Source: Rhodococcus wratislaviensis
GTDB lineage: Bacteria; Actinomycetota; Actinomycetes; Mycobacteriales; Mycobacteriaceae
Assembly: GCF_900455735.1 (NCBI RefSeq)
Contig: NZ_UAUI01000008.1
Span: 90,900 to 154,899, forward strand
Length of the DNA stretch: 64,000 bases
Direction of reading: 5' to 3'
Part shown: positions 26,953 to 36,462 of the stretch, piece after piece
Position numbering within the stretch: position 1 is the first letter of the stretch
How the letters are laid out: each line of letters starts with the position of its first letter
Made by a program: the position numbers and the translations under genes
The notes under the pieces: generated by a model
Database searches by the model: none
Seen by the model: the letters and a program-made list of their open reading frames with translations, nothing else
Told to the model about the DNA's origin: nothing

Positions 26953-28437
26953 ATGATGACTCGCGTACTCGGTGCACGCTCCCTGTCCAGGGACCTCGGC
27001 AACTGGCAGGATGACAGCGGCCGCCGGTCGGCGGCGCGGCCCGCCTACCGGGCGCTGGCCGACGGGATCCGCTTACTCGTGCACGACGGCCGCATCCCGC
27101 TGGGTGTCGCGTTGCCGAGCGAGCGCGAACTGGCGTCGATGCTGGAGTTGAGCCGGACCACGATCACGTCATCGTATTCGGTGCTCCGCGACGAGGGGTA
27201 TCTCATCAGCCGTCAGGGGTCGCGCAGCACTGTCGCGCTGCCGCTCGGGGCACGACAGAACGGGCTGATGTTCCGGGCGCACCAGCCCGGTTCCGACAGC
27301 TCGGTGGTCGACCTCAGCTATGCGGCGATGGCCGCACCCGCGGAGGCGGTCGAGCAGGCCTACGCCTATGCGTTGCAATCGCTTCCGCAGTTCCTGCCCA
27401 CTCATGGCATGGAGCCGGTGGGGATCGGCGCGTTGCGGGACGTGATCGCGGCCCGCTACCGGGCGCGGGGGCTGGAGACCTCGCCCGAGCAGATCATGGT
27501 CACCTCCGGTGCTCAGCACGCGTTGCGGCTACTCCTCAACGTGCTCACCGCGCCGGGGGAGCGCGTGCTGGTCGATCACCCCACCTACCCCAACGCGCTG
27601 GAGGCGATCCGCAGGGTCGGTGCGCGTCCGGTCCCGGTTCCCGTCCGTCCTGAGGGCGGGGCGTCCGGGGCGTGGGATCTCGACGGAATCCGCAGCGCCG
27701 CCCGGCAGACCGCGGCCCGGATGGCGTACCTGATCCCGGACTTCCACAACCCCACCGGACTGTGCCTCGACGCGTCCGGGCGGGCCGAACTGGCGCGGAT
27801 CGCGCGCGATACCCGCATGACCCTGGTGGTGGACGAGACGATGGTCGACCTGTGGCTGGACGAGCCGTCACCGGCGCCCGTCGCGGCGCACGGCAGGGGA
27901 GCCGCGAAGTCGGAGGTCGTGACGATCGGATCGGCGGCGAAGTCGTTCTGGGGCGGGCTCCGCGTCGGCTGGATTCGTGCCGATCCGGCGCTGATCACCC
28001 GGCTCGCCGGGGCGCGGGCCGCGGTCGATCTGGGCACGCCGGTGATGGACCAGCTCGCGGCGGCGCATCTGCTGTCCGACGACGAACTCGTCCTCGCGCG
28101 TCGCCGGGCGGAGCTGCGGGAACAGCGGGGCGCGATGCTCGACGCTCTCGCCGACCGCCTGCCGGACTGGATCCCGACCATCGGTTCGGGAGGGATGTCG
28201 CTGTGGCTGCGCATGCCCGCGCCGGTGTCGACTGCGCTGGCCGCGACGGCCCCCAATTTCGGGGTGCTGCTGGCGGCGGGACCGCGGTTCGGGGTGGAGG
28301 GCGCATTCGAGCGGTTCGTCCGGCTCCCGTACGCGCGGACGTCCGACGAGTTGCGTCGCGGTGTCGACTGCATCGCGGCAGCGTACGACACGCTGGCCGT
28401 CGACCGTGACCTCGCGGAACCGTCCCTCGTCGTCTGA
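26953..28437 (+). CDS. MocR-type regulator (GntR helix fused to aminotransferase fold)
   Basis: This encodes 494 residues. The GntR winged helix covers about residues 25-100 (LPSERELASMLELSRTTITSSYSVL, in part), and a class I aminotransferase-like domain follows, with the PLP-binding Lys expected in SAAKSFWGGLR (about 322) and FHNPTG conserved. MocR proteins use PLP or an aldimine as the signal. A GATACT box ends 7 bp before the ATG at 26953, suggesting a leaderless mRNA. The divergent small membrane gene is its nearest target. A second ATG follows immediately. Confidence 0.9.
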   Translation: MMTRVLGARSLSRDLGNWQDDSGRRSAARPAYRALADGIRLLVHDGRIPLGVALPSERELASMLELSRTTITSSYSVLRDEGYLISRQGSRSTVALPLGARQNGLMFRAHQPGSDSSVVDLSYAAMAAPAEAVEQAYAYALQSLPQFLPTHGMEPVGIGALRDVIAARYRARGLETSPEQIMVTSGAQHALRLLLNVLTAPGERVLVDHPTYPNALEAIRRVGARPVPVPVRPEGGASGAWDLDGIRSAARQTAARMAYLIPDFHNPTGLCLDASGRAELARIARDTRMTLVVDETMVDLWLDEPSPAPVAAHGRGAAKSEVVTIGSAAKSFWGGLRVGWIRADPALITRLAGARAAVDLGTPVMDQLAAAHLLSDDELVLARRRAELREQRGAMLDALADRLPDWIPTIGSGGMSLWLRMPAPVSTALAATAPNFGVLLAAGPRFGVEGAFERFVRLPYARTSDELRRGVDCIAAAYDTLAVDRDLAEPSLVV

Positions 28438-28438
28438 T

Positions 28439-28484
28439 CACGTGAGTGGCGAAGCGTGCCGGAGCACGCTTCGCCACTCACGTG
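28439..28484. repeat. 46-bp perfect palindrome, copy D
   Basis: Perfect 21-bp arms (CACGTGAGTGGCGAAGCGTGC) surround a CGGA loop between the convergent MocR and racemase genes. It is the same element type as copies C and E and is probably a bidirectional terminator. Confidence 0.88.
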
Positions 28485-28488
28485 GGGG

Positions 28489-29586
28489 TCAGGTCCAGAC
28501 GGTGTCGATGTCGACGCCCTCCCGGGCAGGCGGGGTGGGTGCGCCGGCAGGGGTGCGGGAGAACCGCGGCGCCGGGGCGTGCTGGGTGACGCCGTCGAGG
28601 TCGATCAGCGACCCGCGGGCGGCGATGTGCTCGTTGGACGGCGCCTCCGCGAACGTCAGCACGGGCGACACGCAGGCGTCGGTGCCGAGGAAGATGGCCG
28701 CCCACTCGTCGCGGGTCTTCGACAGGAACTTCTCGGCGAAGACCTTCTTCATCTGCGGCCACGCCGAGATGTCCATCTGCTGCGGCAGTTCGGCGGGGTC
28801 GAGTTCGAGGCCCTGCAACAGCAGGGCGTAGAACTGCGGCTCGATCGAGCCGACGGCCATGTACTTGCCGTCGGACGTCTCGTAGGTGTCGTAGAACGGC
28901 GCGCCGGTGTCGAGCAGGTTGACGCCCCGCTCGTCGGACCAGACGCCGCGGCCGCGGAACGCCCACATCATGTGCGACAGGGCCAGTGCGCCGTCGACCA
29001 TCGCCGCGTCCACGACCTGGCCCTTGCCGGACGACTGGCGCTCCACCAGCGCCGACAGGATCCCGAAGATCAGGAACATCGAACCGCCGCCGAAGTCGCC
29101 GACCATGTTCAGCGGCGGCACGGGACGCTCACCCTTGCGGCCGATGGCGTGCAGGACACCGGTCAGCGAGATGTAGTTGATGTCGTGTCCGGCGGCGCTG
29201 GCCAGCGGACCCTCCTGGCCCCAGCCCGTCATCCGTCCGTACACGAGACGCTCGTTGCGCCCGAGGCAGACGTCGGGGCCCAGGCCCATGCGCTCGGTGA
29301 CACCGGGACGGAAGCCCTCGATCACGACGTCCGCCCGCTCGATCAGACCGAGGACCTTCTCGACCTGCTCGGGGTCCTTCAGATTGGCCTCGACGACGCG
29401 ACGACCACGCTGGATCTGGTCGTACGGGCCGTCGGGCGGAATTACTCCGGGACGCTGGACGCACACCACGTCGGCGCCGAGATCGGCCAGGAGTGTGGCG
29501 GCGTGCGGGCCCGGTCCGAGGCCTGCGAATTCGACGACGCGAATGCCCGCGAGGGGGCCCTTCTTCTCTGTAACTGGAGCAGACAC
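28489..29586 (-). CDS. mcr: Alpha-methylacyl-CoA racemase (CaiB/BaiF family III)
   Basis: This encodes 365 residues. The CoA-binding N-terminus [26 protein letters not shown] (in part) and the racemase residues seen in mycobacterial MCR are present: His in [10 protein letters not shown] (about 127), Asp in [10 protein letters not shown] (about 157) and Glu in [11 protein letters not shown] (about 242). It interconverts R and S alpha-methyl acyl-CoAs so that branched chains and sterol side chains can enter beta-oxidation. The match of all three residues makes a plain CoA-transferase role unlikely. It stands alone between a palindrome and a divergent VOC gene. Confidence 0.9.
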   Translation of the reverse strand: MSAPVTEKKGPLAGIRVVEFAGLGPGPHAATLLADLGADVVCVQRPGVIPPDGPYDQIQRGRRVVEANLKDPEQVEKVLGLIERADVVIEGFRPGVTERMGLGPDVCLGRNERLVYGRMTGWGQEGPLASAAGHDINYISLTGVLHAIGRKGERPVPPLNMVGDFGGGSMFLIFGILSALVERQSSGKGQVVDAAMVDGALALSHMMWAFRGRGVWSDERGVNLLDTGAPFYDTYETSDGKYMAVGSIEPQFYALLLQGLELDPAELPQQMDISAWPQMKKVFAEKFLSKTRDEWAAIFLGTDACVSPVLTFAEAPSNEHIAARGSLIDLDGVTQHAPAPRFSRTPAGAPTPPAREGVDIDTVWT

Positions 29587-29731
29587 GCGAGTTCCTCATT
29601 CCGGTGCGAGACGACCTGTCGAATCGACGTTAACTTGCGCCCCTCCGTCCGTGTGCCCCGGGTCACGGGAGACCGCCGTGGGTGACCCCGCGCTCTTGCC
29701 TGCCCACGGGTGCGCGGGGCACAGTTGATTC

Positions 29732-30109
29732 ATGAGTCTTCAGGGTGAGCTCGTGAGTTTCGTGGCCAGCACCGATCTGGACGTCTCGGAGATGTTCTAC
29801 GTGGAGACCCTGGGGCTGACGCTCGTCTCACGGGACGAGTTCGCATTGGCCCTCGATTGCAACGGGTCACTGCTCCGGGTCACGCTGGTGCAGGTGAAGG
29901 CCGACACGGGGTACACGGTGCTGGGGTGGAAGGTCGCCGATCTGAACAAGGTCGTCGAATCGCTGCGCAGCAAGGGCATCGAGTTCACCGAGTATCCGGG
30001 GATGGATCAGGACGAGCACGCGGCCTGGCGCGCCCCGGACGGCATCCGCGTCGCGTGGTTCCGGGATCCGCACGGCAACGTGCTGTCGCTTTTCGAGGAT
30101 CCGAACTGA
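29732..30109 (+). CDS. VOC (glyoxalase/bleomycin resistance) family protein
   Basis: This encodes 125 residues with two beta-alpha-beta-beta-beta modules: DLDVSEMFYVETLGLTLVSRD, in part, in the first and WFRDPHGNVLSLFED in the second. It lacks a full set of His/Glu metal ligands at obvious positions apart from the C-terminal Glu. The function is unassigned; the family covers lyases, dioxygenases and resistance proteins. It converges on the SDR gene with a 6-bp gap. Confidence 0.8.
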   Translation: MSLQGELVSFVASTDLDVSEMFYVETLGLTLVSRDEFALALDCNGSLLRVTLVQVKADTGYTVLGWKVADLNKVVESLRSKGIEFTEYPGMDQDEHAAWRAPDGIRVAWFRDPHGNVLSLFEDPN

Positions 30110-30115
30110 CCGGCG

Positions 30116-31021
30116 TCAGGGGCGGGCCGCACCGCGGTCGGCGAGCAGTGCCTCGGTAGCGGCCCACAACCGCGCGGCGAGGTCGGCGTCGCGTGCGTCC
30201 TTGCTCGGGTGAACCACCTTGCAGCCCTTGACGTATGCGCCGGTGAACTTGCCGGTCTCGGTCGCGGTGGCGGTCCAGACCACCGTTTCCGCCCCCTTCT
30301 GCACCTCGGCCATGAACGGCGTCAGGAGCGTCCCCACCACCTGGTAGCCGAACGGCAGACCCCGGCCGAGGGTGGTGCCGCGGACGAATCCGGGATCGGC
30401 GCAATTGACGACCAGCCTCGCCGGATCGGACCGGCGCGCCAACTCGCGGGTGAACAGGGTCAGGGCGAGTTTGGAATTGTTGTACGCACGCTGGCCGTGG
30501 AACGTGTCCTTCGTGCCGTCGAGGTCGTCGAAGTCGAGGTGCCCGCCGCGATGACCGGACGAACTGATGTTCACGATGCGTGCCGGATGCCGGTACCCGG
30601 CGGCGTCGGCGGTCGACGCCCGCGCCATCGCCGCAGCCAGCGTCGTCGCCAGCACGAACGGCGCGAGGTAGTTCACGGCGAACGTCTCTTCGATGCCGTC
30701 GACCGTCAGCTGCCGATGGCCCACGTCGATGCCTGCGTCGTTCACCAGCACATCGATCCGCGGGAACCGGTGCAGCAGTTCCTCGGACAGCTTGCGTACC
30801 CGGTCGAGCGAGGACAGGTCGGCGAGCGCCGAGTTCAACCGGTCGCGGTCGGTGCTCTCGGACAGTTCGGCGATCGCCGCGTCGATCTTGTCCTGGTCCC
30901 GGCCGACCAGAACGACGGTGGCGCCGCGGCGTGCGAGTTGGCGGCAGGTCTCCAGGCCGAGCCCCGAGGTGGCACCGGTGACCACCATGGTGCGGCCTGC
31001 GAGATCGTTCGACTCGGTCAT
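30116..31021 (-). CDS. Short-chain dehydrogenase/reductase
   Basis: This encodes 301 residues. The cofactor motif TGATSGLG is at residues 15-22, VNDAG at about 95 and the catalytic YNNSK at about 176, with a Ser in NISSSGHRG. The length and the GRDQDKIDAAIAEL segment resemble the retinol-dehydrogenase-like branch, which often prefers NADP. Substrate unknown. It is transcribed alone. Confidence 0.88.
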   Translation of the reverse strand: MTESNDLAGRTMVVTGATSGLGLETCRQLARRGATVVLVGRDQDKIDAAIAELSESTDRDRLNSALADLSSLDRVRKLSEELLHRFPRIDVLVNDAGIDVGHRQLTVDGIEETFAVNYLAPFVLATTLAAAMARASTADAAGYRHPARIVNISSSGHRGGHLDFDDLDGTKDTFHGQRAYNNSKLALTLFTRELARRSDPARLVVNCADPGFVRGTTLGRGLPFGYQVVGTLLTPFMAEVQKGAETVVWTATATETGKFTGAYVKGCKVVHPSKDARDADLAARLWAATEALLADRGAARP

Positions 31022-31119
31022 CCTCGCCTCCCGAATGCAGGTCCCTACGAGAGTAGGGCAACCGGGTGGGTCGCACCGTGGAACGAAAACACCGCGAATC
31101 CGCCCGCGACGGCCGCCGA

Positions 31120-32589
31120 CTAGCGCCGGTGCTCGTACCCCAGCCAGGCGCGTCGACGTTCACCGAGCGGATCGTTCTCCACTCGGCTCGTGTCGTCGAT
31201 GATGAGCGTCTCCCGGCGCTCCGGCGAGTACCGGGGCCAGCCGGGTGCGGGGGTCCCGTGCCGGGCGAAATGCAGCCAGTGCGACTGGACGGTGTCGGTG
31301 ACGGCCCGCAACCCGCGGCGACCCCCGAGTGCGGTGAGCAGCCGCGCCCACGGCCCGGTCAACCCGAACACCGCGTACATCTCCGTCGCGTGGGTCGCGC
31401 CCAACCCCAGGACATGGAGCAACCGGGGTGCGAAGTCGTACCGGTAGCTGTAGGTCGGTGCGACGGTCGTGTGGCCCTGCGCGCACAGGACGGACGGTTC
31501 CCAGAACGTCACGTCGCCGCCGAGGTCCGCGGCCGCACGCCGACGGGGATAGCCGGGGTAGGCGGCGATGGCCCGTTCCTTCACCGACGCGTCCACGTGC
31601 GAGAACATCTTTTCGATCCGGGTGGGATCGGTGGGCAGGATGTTCAGGAACCGGGGAAAGACCCTGCCCTCGTGGCGGTTCGTGCCGATGATGAGCGGAA
31701 CCGGGTGCCCGGAACCGGAAGCGAAACAGTCGAGCGGGTGCGTGGGAAGGAAGAATCCGTCGACGACGGGCGCGAACGCGCGGGTTCCGGGTTCCTCGTC
31801 GGCCCCCCGGTGCGCCAGTGTCGTCCCCGCTTCGACGAAGTCGGCCGGGTCGGCGGTCTCGAGCCACGTCGCGGCCTCGGAGAGCGGGACCCCTGCGATC
31901 TCGAGGAATTCGCGCGACCACCGCGCCGCTCGCTCGGGGTGGTACGCGGACGCCACCGGAGGGCTCTCCGCGATGGCTCGCGCGAACAGGCCTTTCGCGG
32001 CGGGGGTGGTCATGAGTGTGGTGACGGCGTTGGCGCCGGCGGATTCGCCGAAGATGGTGACGTTGTCGGGGTCGCCGCCGAATTCGGCGATGTTGCGTTG
32101 CACCCATTCGAGTGCGGCGACTTGGTCGCGGAGTCCGAGGTTGGAGTCGAAAGGTCGTTCGGGGGTGGAGAACTGGGTGAAGTCGAGGTAGCCGAGCGAT
32201 CCGAGGCGGTAGTTGATCGAGACGTACACGATGTCGCCGCGGCGGACCAGCGACTCGCCGCCGTAGAGCGACGAGGACGAGGACCCGCCCGAGTAGGCGC
32301 CGCCGTGGATGAACACCATCACGGGTCGCGGCGTTCCGGAGGCGGACCCGGGTGCCAGCACGTTCAGGGTGAGACAGTCCTCGTCGGTCCCACCACCCTG
32401 CGGGGCGGGGGACCCGAAGTGGAAGGCCCGCCGGACACCCGACCACGGCTCGACCGGGTGCGGGGCCCGCAACCGCAGAGGCCCGACGGGGGGCGCGGCG
32501 TAGGGGATACCCCGCCAGGCAGCCAGGTCGTCGTCGATCCGGCGCCCTCCGACGGCGCCGGCTTCGGTGTGGACCTCGAGAACGCTCAC
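31120..32589 (-). CDS. Type-B carboxylesterase, copy 1
   Basis: This encodes 489 residues from a GTG overlapping the stop of the upstream paralogue by 4 bp. The signatures are EDCLTLNVLAPGS, the oxyanion hole FIHGGAY, the nucleophile GESAGANAV (about residue 190) and a His in LGATHATEMYAVFG. It hydrolyses carboxylic esters or amides of unknown type. Bases 31980-32270 are about 98% identical to the paralogue, far above the rest of the gene. Confidence 0.9.
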   Translation of the reverse strand: MSVLEVHTEAGAVGGRRIDDDLAAWRGIPYAAPPVGPLRLRAPHPVEPWSGVRRAFHFGSPAPQGGGTDEDCLTLNVLAPGSASGTPRPVMVFIHGGAYSGGSSSSSLYGGESLVRRGDIVYVSINYRLGSLGYLDFTQFSTPERPFDSNLGLRDQVAALEWVQRNIAEFGGDPDNVTIFGESAGANAVTTLMTTPAAKGLFARAIAESPPVASAYHPERAARWSREFLEIAGVPLSEAATWLETADPADFVEAGTTLAHRGADEEPGTRAFAPVVDGFFLPTHPLDCFASGSGHPVPLIIGTNRHEGRVFPRFLNILPTDPTRIEKMFSHVDASVKERAIAAYPGYPRRRAAADLGGDVTFWEPSVLCAQGHTTVAPTYSYRYDFAPRLLHVLGLGATHATEMYAVFGLTGPWARLLTALGGRRGLRAVTDTVQSHWLHFARHGTPAPGWPRYSPERRETLIIDDTSRVENDPLGERRRAWLGYEHRR

Positions 32590-34115
32590 AGGCCCTGCCC
32601 GTGATAACCCTGGTACCCCTCCCAAGCCAGCCTGCGCTCCCGGCGCGGATCGTCCTGAACGGTGGTGACGGTGTCGAACACGAGTGTTGCCCTCCTGTCG
32701 GTGTCGTACTTCGGCCACGACGCCAACGGTGTTCCCTGCGAAGCGAAGTGCAGCCAGTGCCGCTGCACGGTGTCCGTCACGTCCTTCAGCCCGCGACGAC
32801 CACCCGGCAGGGTGAGGCCGCGGCCGATCAGGGTGTCGGCGATGTCGAACACCGCGAACAACTCGAACCCGTGTGTGGCGTCCAGTCCGAGCCATTTCAT
32901 GGCGCGCGGAGCGAAGTCGAAACGATAGCTGAAGGTGGGGGCGTACGCGGAGTGGGCCTCGGCCAGTTCGATCGACGGCATCCAGAACGTGAGATCGCCG
33001 CCCAGGTCGACGGCCGCGTCCGGCGCCGGGTAGCCGGGATACGCGGCGGTCACGCGGGCCTCGGCGCCGGGGTCGGTGAGTGCGAACATCCGCCCGATCC
33101 GGTCGGGGTCGGTCGGCAGCCCGTCCAGGAGTTTCGGGAACAGGGTGCCCTCGCGGGCGTTGGTGCCGATGATCAGCGGAACCCGGTGCGCCGAGCCGTC
33201 GGCGAACGCGTCGAGCGGCGGCTTCGGCAGGAAGTCGCCGTCGATCACGGGTCCGAACGGGTGCAGTCCCGGCGTCTCCGACAGCACCTTCGCGCCGAGA
33301 CGATTTCCGGCCCGGCCCAGTGCGCCGACCGGTGACGAGGCGAGCGCCTCTGCGGCAGTGTCCGGTTCGGCCCCGAGCAGCGTCACGTAGTCGGACGCCC
33401 ACTGGGCCGCGCGGTCGGCGGTGGTGACGAGTCCTGGGGCGGAACTCTCCGAGATCGCCCGCGCGAACAGGCCTTTCGCGGCGGGGGTGGTCATGAGTGT
33501 GGTGACGGCGTTGGCGCCGGCGGATTCGCCGAAGACGGTGACGTTGTCGGGGTCGCCGCCGAATTCGGCGATGTTGCGTTGCACCCATTCGAGGGCGGCG
33601 ACCTGGTCGCGGAGTCCGAGGTTGGAGTCGAAAGGTCGTTCGGGGGTGGAGAACTGGGTGAAGTCGAGGTAGCCGAGCGATCCGAGGCGGTAGTTGATGG
33701 ACACGTACACGATGTCGCCGCGGCGGACCAGCGACTGGCCGCCGTAGAGCGCGGTGGCCGACATGCCCAGCGTGTATGCGCCGCCGTGGATGAAGACCAT
33801 CACCGGGCGTGCCCCGGACGTACCGGGCGTGGCGAGCACGTTGAGCGTCAGGCAGTTCTCGCTGCTCGGCTGATACTTGCCCGGCCGGAGTGCGGTGAAC
33901 TTCTTGTGCTGCACGGCGGCGTCGCCGAATTCGGTGGCGTCGAACTCACCGGACCACGGCGTGACCGGCTGGGGCGCGCGCAACCGCAGCGGCCCGACCG
34001 GGGGAGCCGCGTAGGGAATTCCGCGCCACGCGACCAGGTCGCCGATGCGCCGGCCACGGACCACCCCTGCGGTCGTCCTCACCAGCGTGTCGGTTGCGAG
34101 AGTGTCTGACGCCAT
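32586..34115 (-). CDS. Type-B carboxylesterase, copy 2
   Basis: This encodes 509 residues and is the first gene of the tandem pair. It has the same motifs as its neighbour: FIHGGAYTLG, FGESAGAN and LDATHGFELFAVFD. It differs in the segment just after LRAPQPVTPWSG and throughout the lid region. The pair probably arose by duplication and shares one transcript. A cytoplasmic location is likely because no signal peptide is visible. Confidence 0.9.
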   Translation of the reverse strand: MASDTLATDTLVRTTAGVVRGRRIGDLVAWRGIPYAAPPVGPLRLRAPQPVTPWSGEFDATEFGDAAVQHKKFTALRPGKYQPSSENCLTLNVLATPGTSGARPVMVFIHGGAYTLGMSATALYGGQSLVRRGDIVYVSINYRLGSLGYLDFTQFSTPERPFDSNLGLRDQVAALEWVQRNIAEFGGDPDNVTVFGESAGANAVTTLMTTPAAKGLFARAISESSAPGLVTTADRAAQWASDYVTLLGAEPDTAAEALASSPVGALGRAGNRLGAKVLSETPGLHPFGPVIDGDFLPKPPLDAFADGSAHRVPLIIGTNAREGTLFPKLLDGLPTDPDRIGRMFALTDPGAEARVTAAYPGYPAPDAAVDLGGDLTFWMPSIELAEAHSAYAPTFSYRFDFAPRAMKWLGLDATHGFELFAVFDIADTLIGRGLTLPGGRRGLKDVTDTVQRHWLHFASQGTPLASWPKYDTDRRATLVFDTVTTVQDDPRRERRLAWEGYQGYHGQGL

Positions 34116-34178
34116 GTCGGAAACTATACGGAGACCGACTGAGGGGCCTTCTCCTCCGCCGCCTGTGGTCCGTCCGGC

Positions 34179-35612
34179 TCAGCGCCGCGCCTCCAGCAGC
34201 CGCAGCCATACCTCGCTCACGGTCGGGTACGACGGGACCGCGTGCCACAGCGCGTCGAGTGGCACCTTCCCGACCACCGCGATGGTGGCGGCATGGATGA
34301 GCTCACCGACATCCGTGCCCGCGAACGTCGCCCCGACCAGGGTGTCGGTGGCCCGGTCGACCACGAGCTTGGCGTGACCGCTGAAATCGTCGCGGGCCAG
34401 TGACGAGCCGGCGACGGCGATGTCGACCTCCACGGTCTCGACGTCGACGCCGGCGTCCCGCGCCTCCTTCTCGGTGATCCCGACGGCCGAGACCTCCGGA
34501 TCGGCGAACACCACCTGAGGAACCTGGCCGTGGTCGGCGGTCGCCCGGAATCGGGACCCCTCCAGCGGCCTGCCCTCGGCGCGGGCGGCGATCACGTCGC
34601 CGCAGACGCGGCCCTGGTACTTGCCCATGTGGGTGAGCAATGCGCGGCCGTTGGCGTCGCCCACGGCGTACAACCACTCGTCCGCCGTCGTCAGGTGGTC
34701 GTCGGTGGTGAGGTATCCGTGGGAGTTCAGCAGTCGCGCGTCCAGGCCGAGCGCCGACGTCGCCGGTGTGCGCCCGGTCGCGACGACGATCTCGTCGACG
34801 ACGAGCGGATCCTGTCCCGCCACGTCCAGGGTCACCGGGCCGCCATGGATGCGGCCGATCCCCGTGTCCCGGGCGTCGGCCCGCTCGACGCCGCGAAGGT
34901 CCGCGCCGAAAAGGATCCGGGCACCCTTCTTCTCCAGTGAGCGGGCCACCCGCTCACCGGCGAACGGTTCGTTCTTCGGGAGCAGTGCCCGGCCGCGCAC
35001 CACCATCGTCAGTTCCTCGACGCCGAGGTCCAGCAGCCACGTCGCGCTCTCGCATGCCACGACGCCGCCGCCGATCACGGCGACCCGGCGCGGAATCTCC
35101 CTCAGGTTGGTGGCGTCCCGCGAGATCCACGGCAACGCCGCCCGCAGGCCCGGGGTGTCGGGGACCGCGGCGGTCGTCCCGGTGGCGACCACGACGGCGT
35201 GCCGGGCGCGCAGCTCGCGGGAATCGCCGACCGTCACCGTGCGGTCCCCGGTGATGCGTGCGGATCCGCGAATGACGTCGATCCCCTGCGAGTCGGCCCA
35301 CATCACCTGCGAGGAGTCGTCGTGGTTGCTGGTGAACGAGTCGCGTCGCGCCAGCACGGCGTCCACGTCGAGCGGACCGGCCGACACTCCGGGCATGTTG
35401 CGCGCCGCCCCGAGGACGTCGCCCGGGCGCAGCAGCGCCTTGCTGGGCATGCAGGCCCAGTAGGAGCATTCACCGCCGACCAGTTCGTGTTCGATCAGTG
35501 CCGCGGTGCGGTCGCTGCCCGCGATGGCGTAACTCGCCGCGTTCTCACCCGCGGGGCCGCCTCCGATCACGATGACATCGAACTCTTCCGCGCCGCTCCC
35601 AGAGTCAGTCAT
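34179..35612 (-). CDS. Pyridine nucleotide-disulfide oxidoreductase (dihydrolipoamide-dehydrogenase/mercuric-reductase-like)
   Basis: This encodes 477 residues starting MTDSGSG. The FAD motif is VIVIGGGPAGENAA, the redox disulfide is GGECSYWACMPSK (CxxxxC, residues about 49-54), the NAD(P) motif is VAVIGGGVVACESA, and the C-terminal acid-base pair is in HAVPSYPTVSE. All catalytic parts are present, so it should be an active dithiol oxidoreductase. Lack of a linked 2-oxoacid dehydrogenase argues against a true E3; the electron acceptor is unknown. Confidence 0.9.
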   Translation of the reverse strand: MTDSGSGAEEFDVIVIGGGPAGENAASYAIAGSDRTAALIEHELVGGECSYWACMPSKALLRPGDVLGAARNMPGVSAGPLDVDAVLARRDSFTSNHDDSSQVMWADSQGIDVIRGSARITGDRTVTVGDSRELRARHAVVVATGTTAAVPDTPGLRAALPWISRDATNLREIPRRVAVIGGGVVACESATWLLDLGVEELTMVVRGRALLPKNEPFAGERVARSLEKKGARILFGADLRGVERADARDTGIGRIHGGPVTLDVAGQDPLVVDEIVVATGRTPATSALGLDARLLNSHGYLTTDDHLTTADEWLYAVGDANGRALLTHMGKYQGRVCGDVIAARAEGRPLEGSRFRATADHGQVPQVVFADPEVSAVGITEKEARDAGVDVETVEVDIAVAGSSLARDDFSGHAKLVVDRATDTLVGATFAGTDVGELIHAATIAVVGKVPLDALWHAVPSYPTVSEVWLRLLEARR

Positions 35613-35700
35613 ACCTGTAACCGTAAGCCGGGCGGTGCGCGATGTCAGAGGTTCCGGCGGGCCTCTCGCGTTGTTACTCGCGGGTAGATACTGTGGCGGA

Positions 35701-36453
35701 ATGAGACGGCAGAAGATTCTGATCACCGGGGCCAGCTCGGGACTCGGCGAAGAGATGGCTCGTCGGTTCGCGGCACAGGGACGAGACCTCGCGCTGTGCG
35801 CGCGCCGCGTCGAACGGCTCGAATCCGTGCGGGACGAATTGCAGGCGGCGCATCCCGGGATCACCGTTGCCGTCCGCGAACTCGACGTCACCGACCACGA
35901 CGCGGTGGTCCGGGTCTTCGGCGAACTGCGTGACGAGCTGGGCGGACTCGACCGCGTCGTAGTCAACGCCGGACTCGGGAAGGGAGCCCGGATCGGAACC
36001 GGCCGCGCCGACGCCAATCTCGCCACCGCCCGCACCAACTTCGTCGGCGCCCTGTCGCAGTGCGAGGCGGCGCTCGGGATCTTCCGCGAACAGAACTCCG
36101 GGCACCTGGTGCTCGTGTCCTCGATCAGTGCCGATCGGGGTCTGCCCGGCCCGAAGGCGGCGTACTCGGCGAGCAAGGCGGGAGTGTCGGCCCTCGGCGA
36201 GGCGCTGACCGCGGAGCTGGCGAAGAGTCCGATCGTGGTGACCACGCTGCTGCCCGGGTACATCGCCACCGACATGTCGGGCAAGGCCGGCGACAGTGCC
36301 AAGATGACGGCCACCCTCGACGAGGGCGTCGATGCAATGGTCGCGGCCATCGAGAAGGAGACGAACCGCGCTGCGCTACCCGGAATCACATGGCGAGGAA
36401 TCGACCTCGCATTGAGATTCCTTCCTCATGCATGGACATCCCGGTTCGTGTAG
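35701..36453 (+). CDS. Short-chain dehydrogenase/reductase
   Basis: This encodes 250 residues with TGASSGLG at residues 9-16, VNAGLG, the Ser of VSSISADRG and YSASK at about 156. The C-terminal part (GIDLALRFLPHAWTSRF) is hydrophobic and basic, as in membrane-associated oxidoreductases of lipid metabolism. It is followed after 9 bp by ndh, so they may share a transcript. Substrate unknown. Confidence 0.88.
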   Translation: MRRQKILITGASSGLGEEMARRFAAQGRDLALCARRVERLESVRDELQAAHPGITVAVRELDVTDHDAVVRVFGELRDELGGLDRVVVNAGLGKGARIGTGRADANLATARTNFVGALSQCEAALGIFREQNSGHLVLVSSISADRGLPGPKAAYSASKAGVSALGEALTAELAKSPIVVTTLLPGYIATDMSGKAGDSAKMTATLDEGVDAMVAAIEKETNRAALPGITWRGIDLALRFLPHAWTSRFV

Positions 36454-36462
36454 GACTGACCT

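Noticed and set aside
30209..32604. Long plus-strand open frames opposite the SDR and carboxylesterase genes
   Set aside because: The minus-strand genes have complete catalytic motifs and coupled starts; the plus-strand products are low-complexity Arg/Gly/Val sequences.
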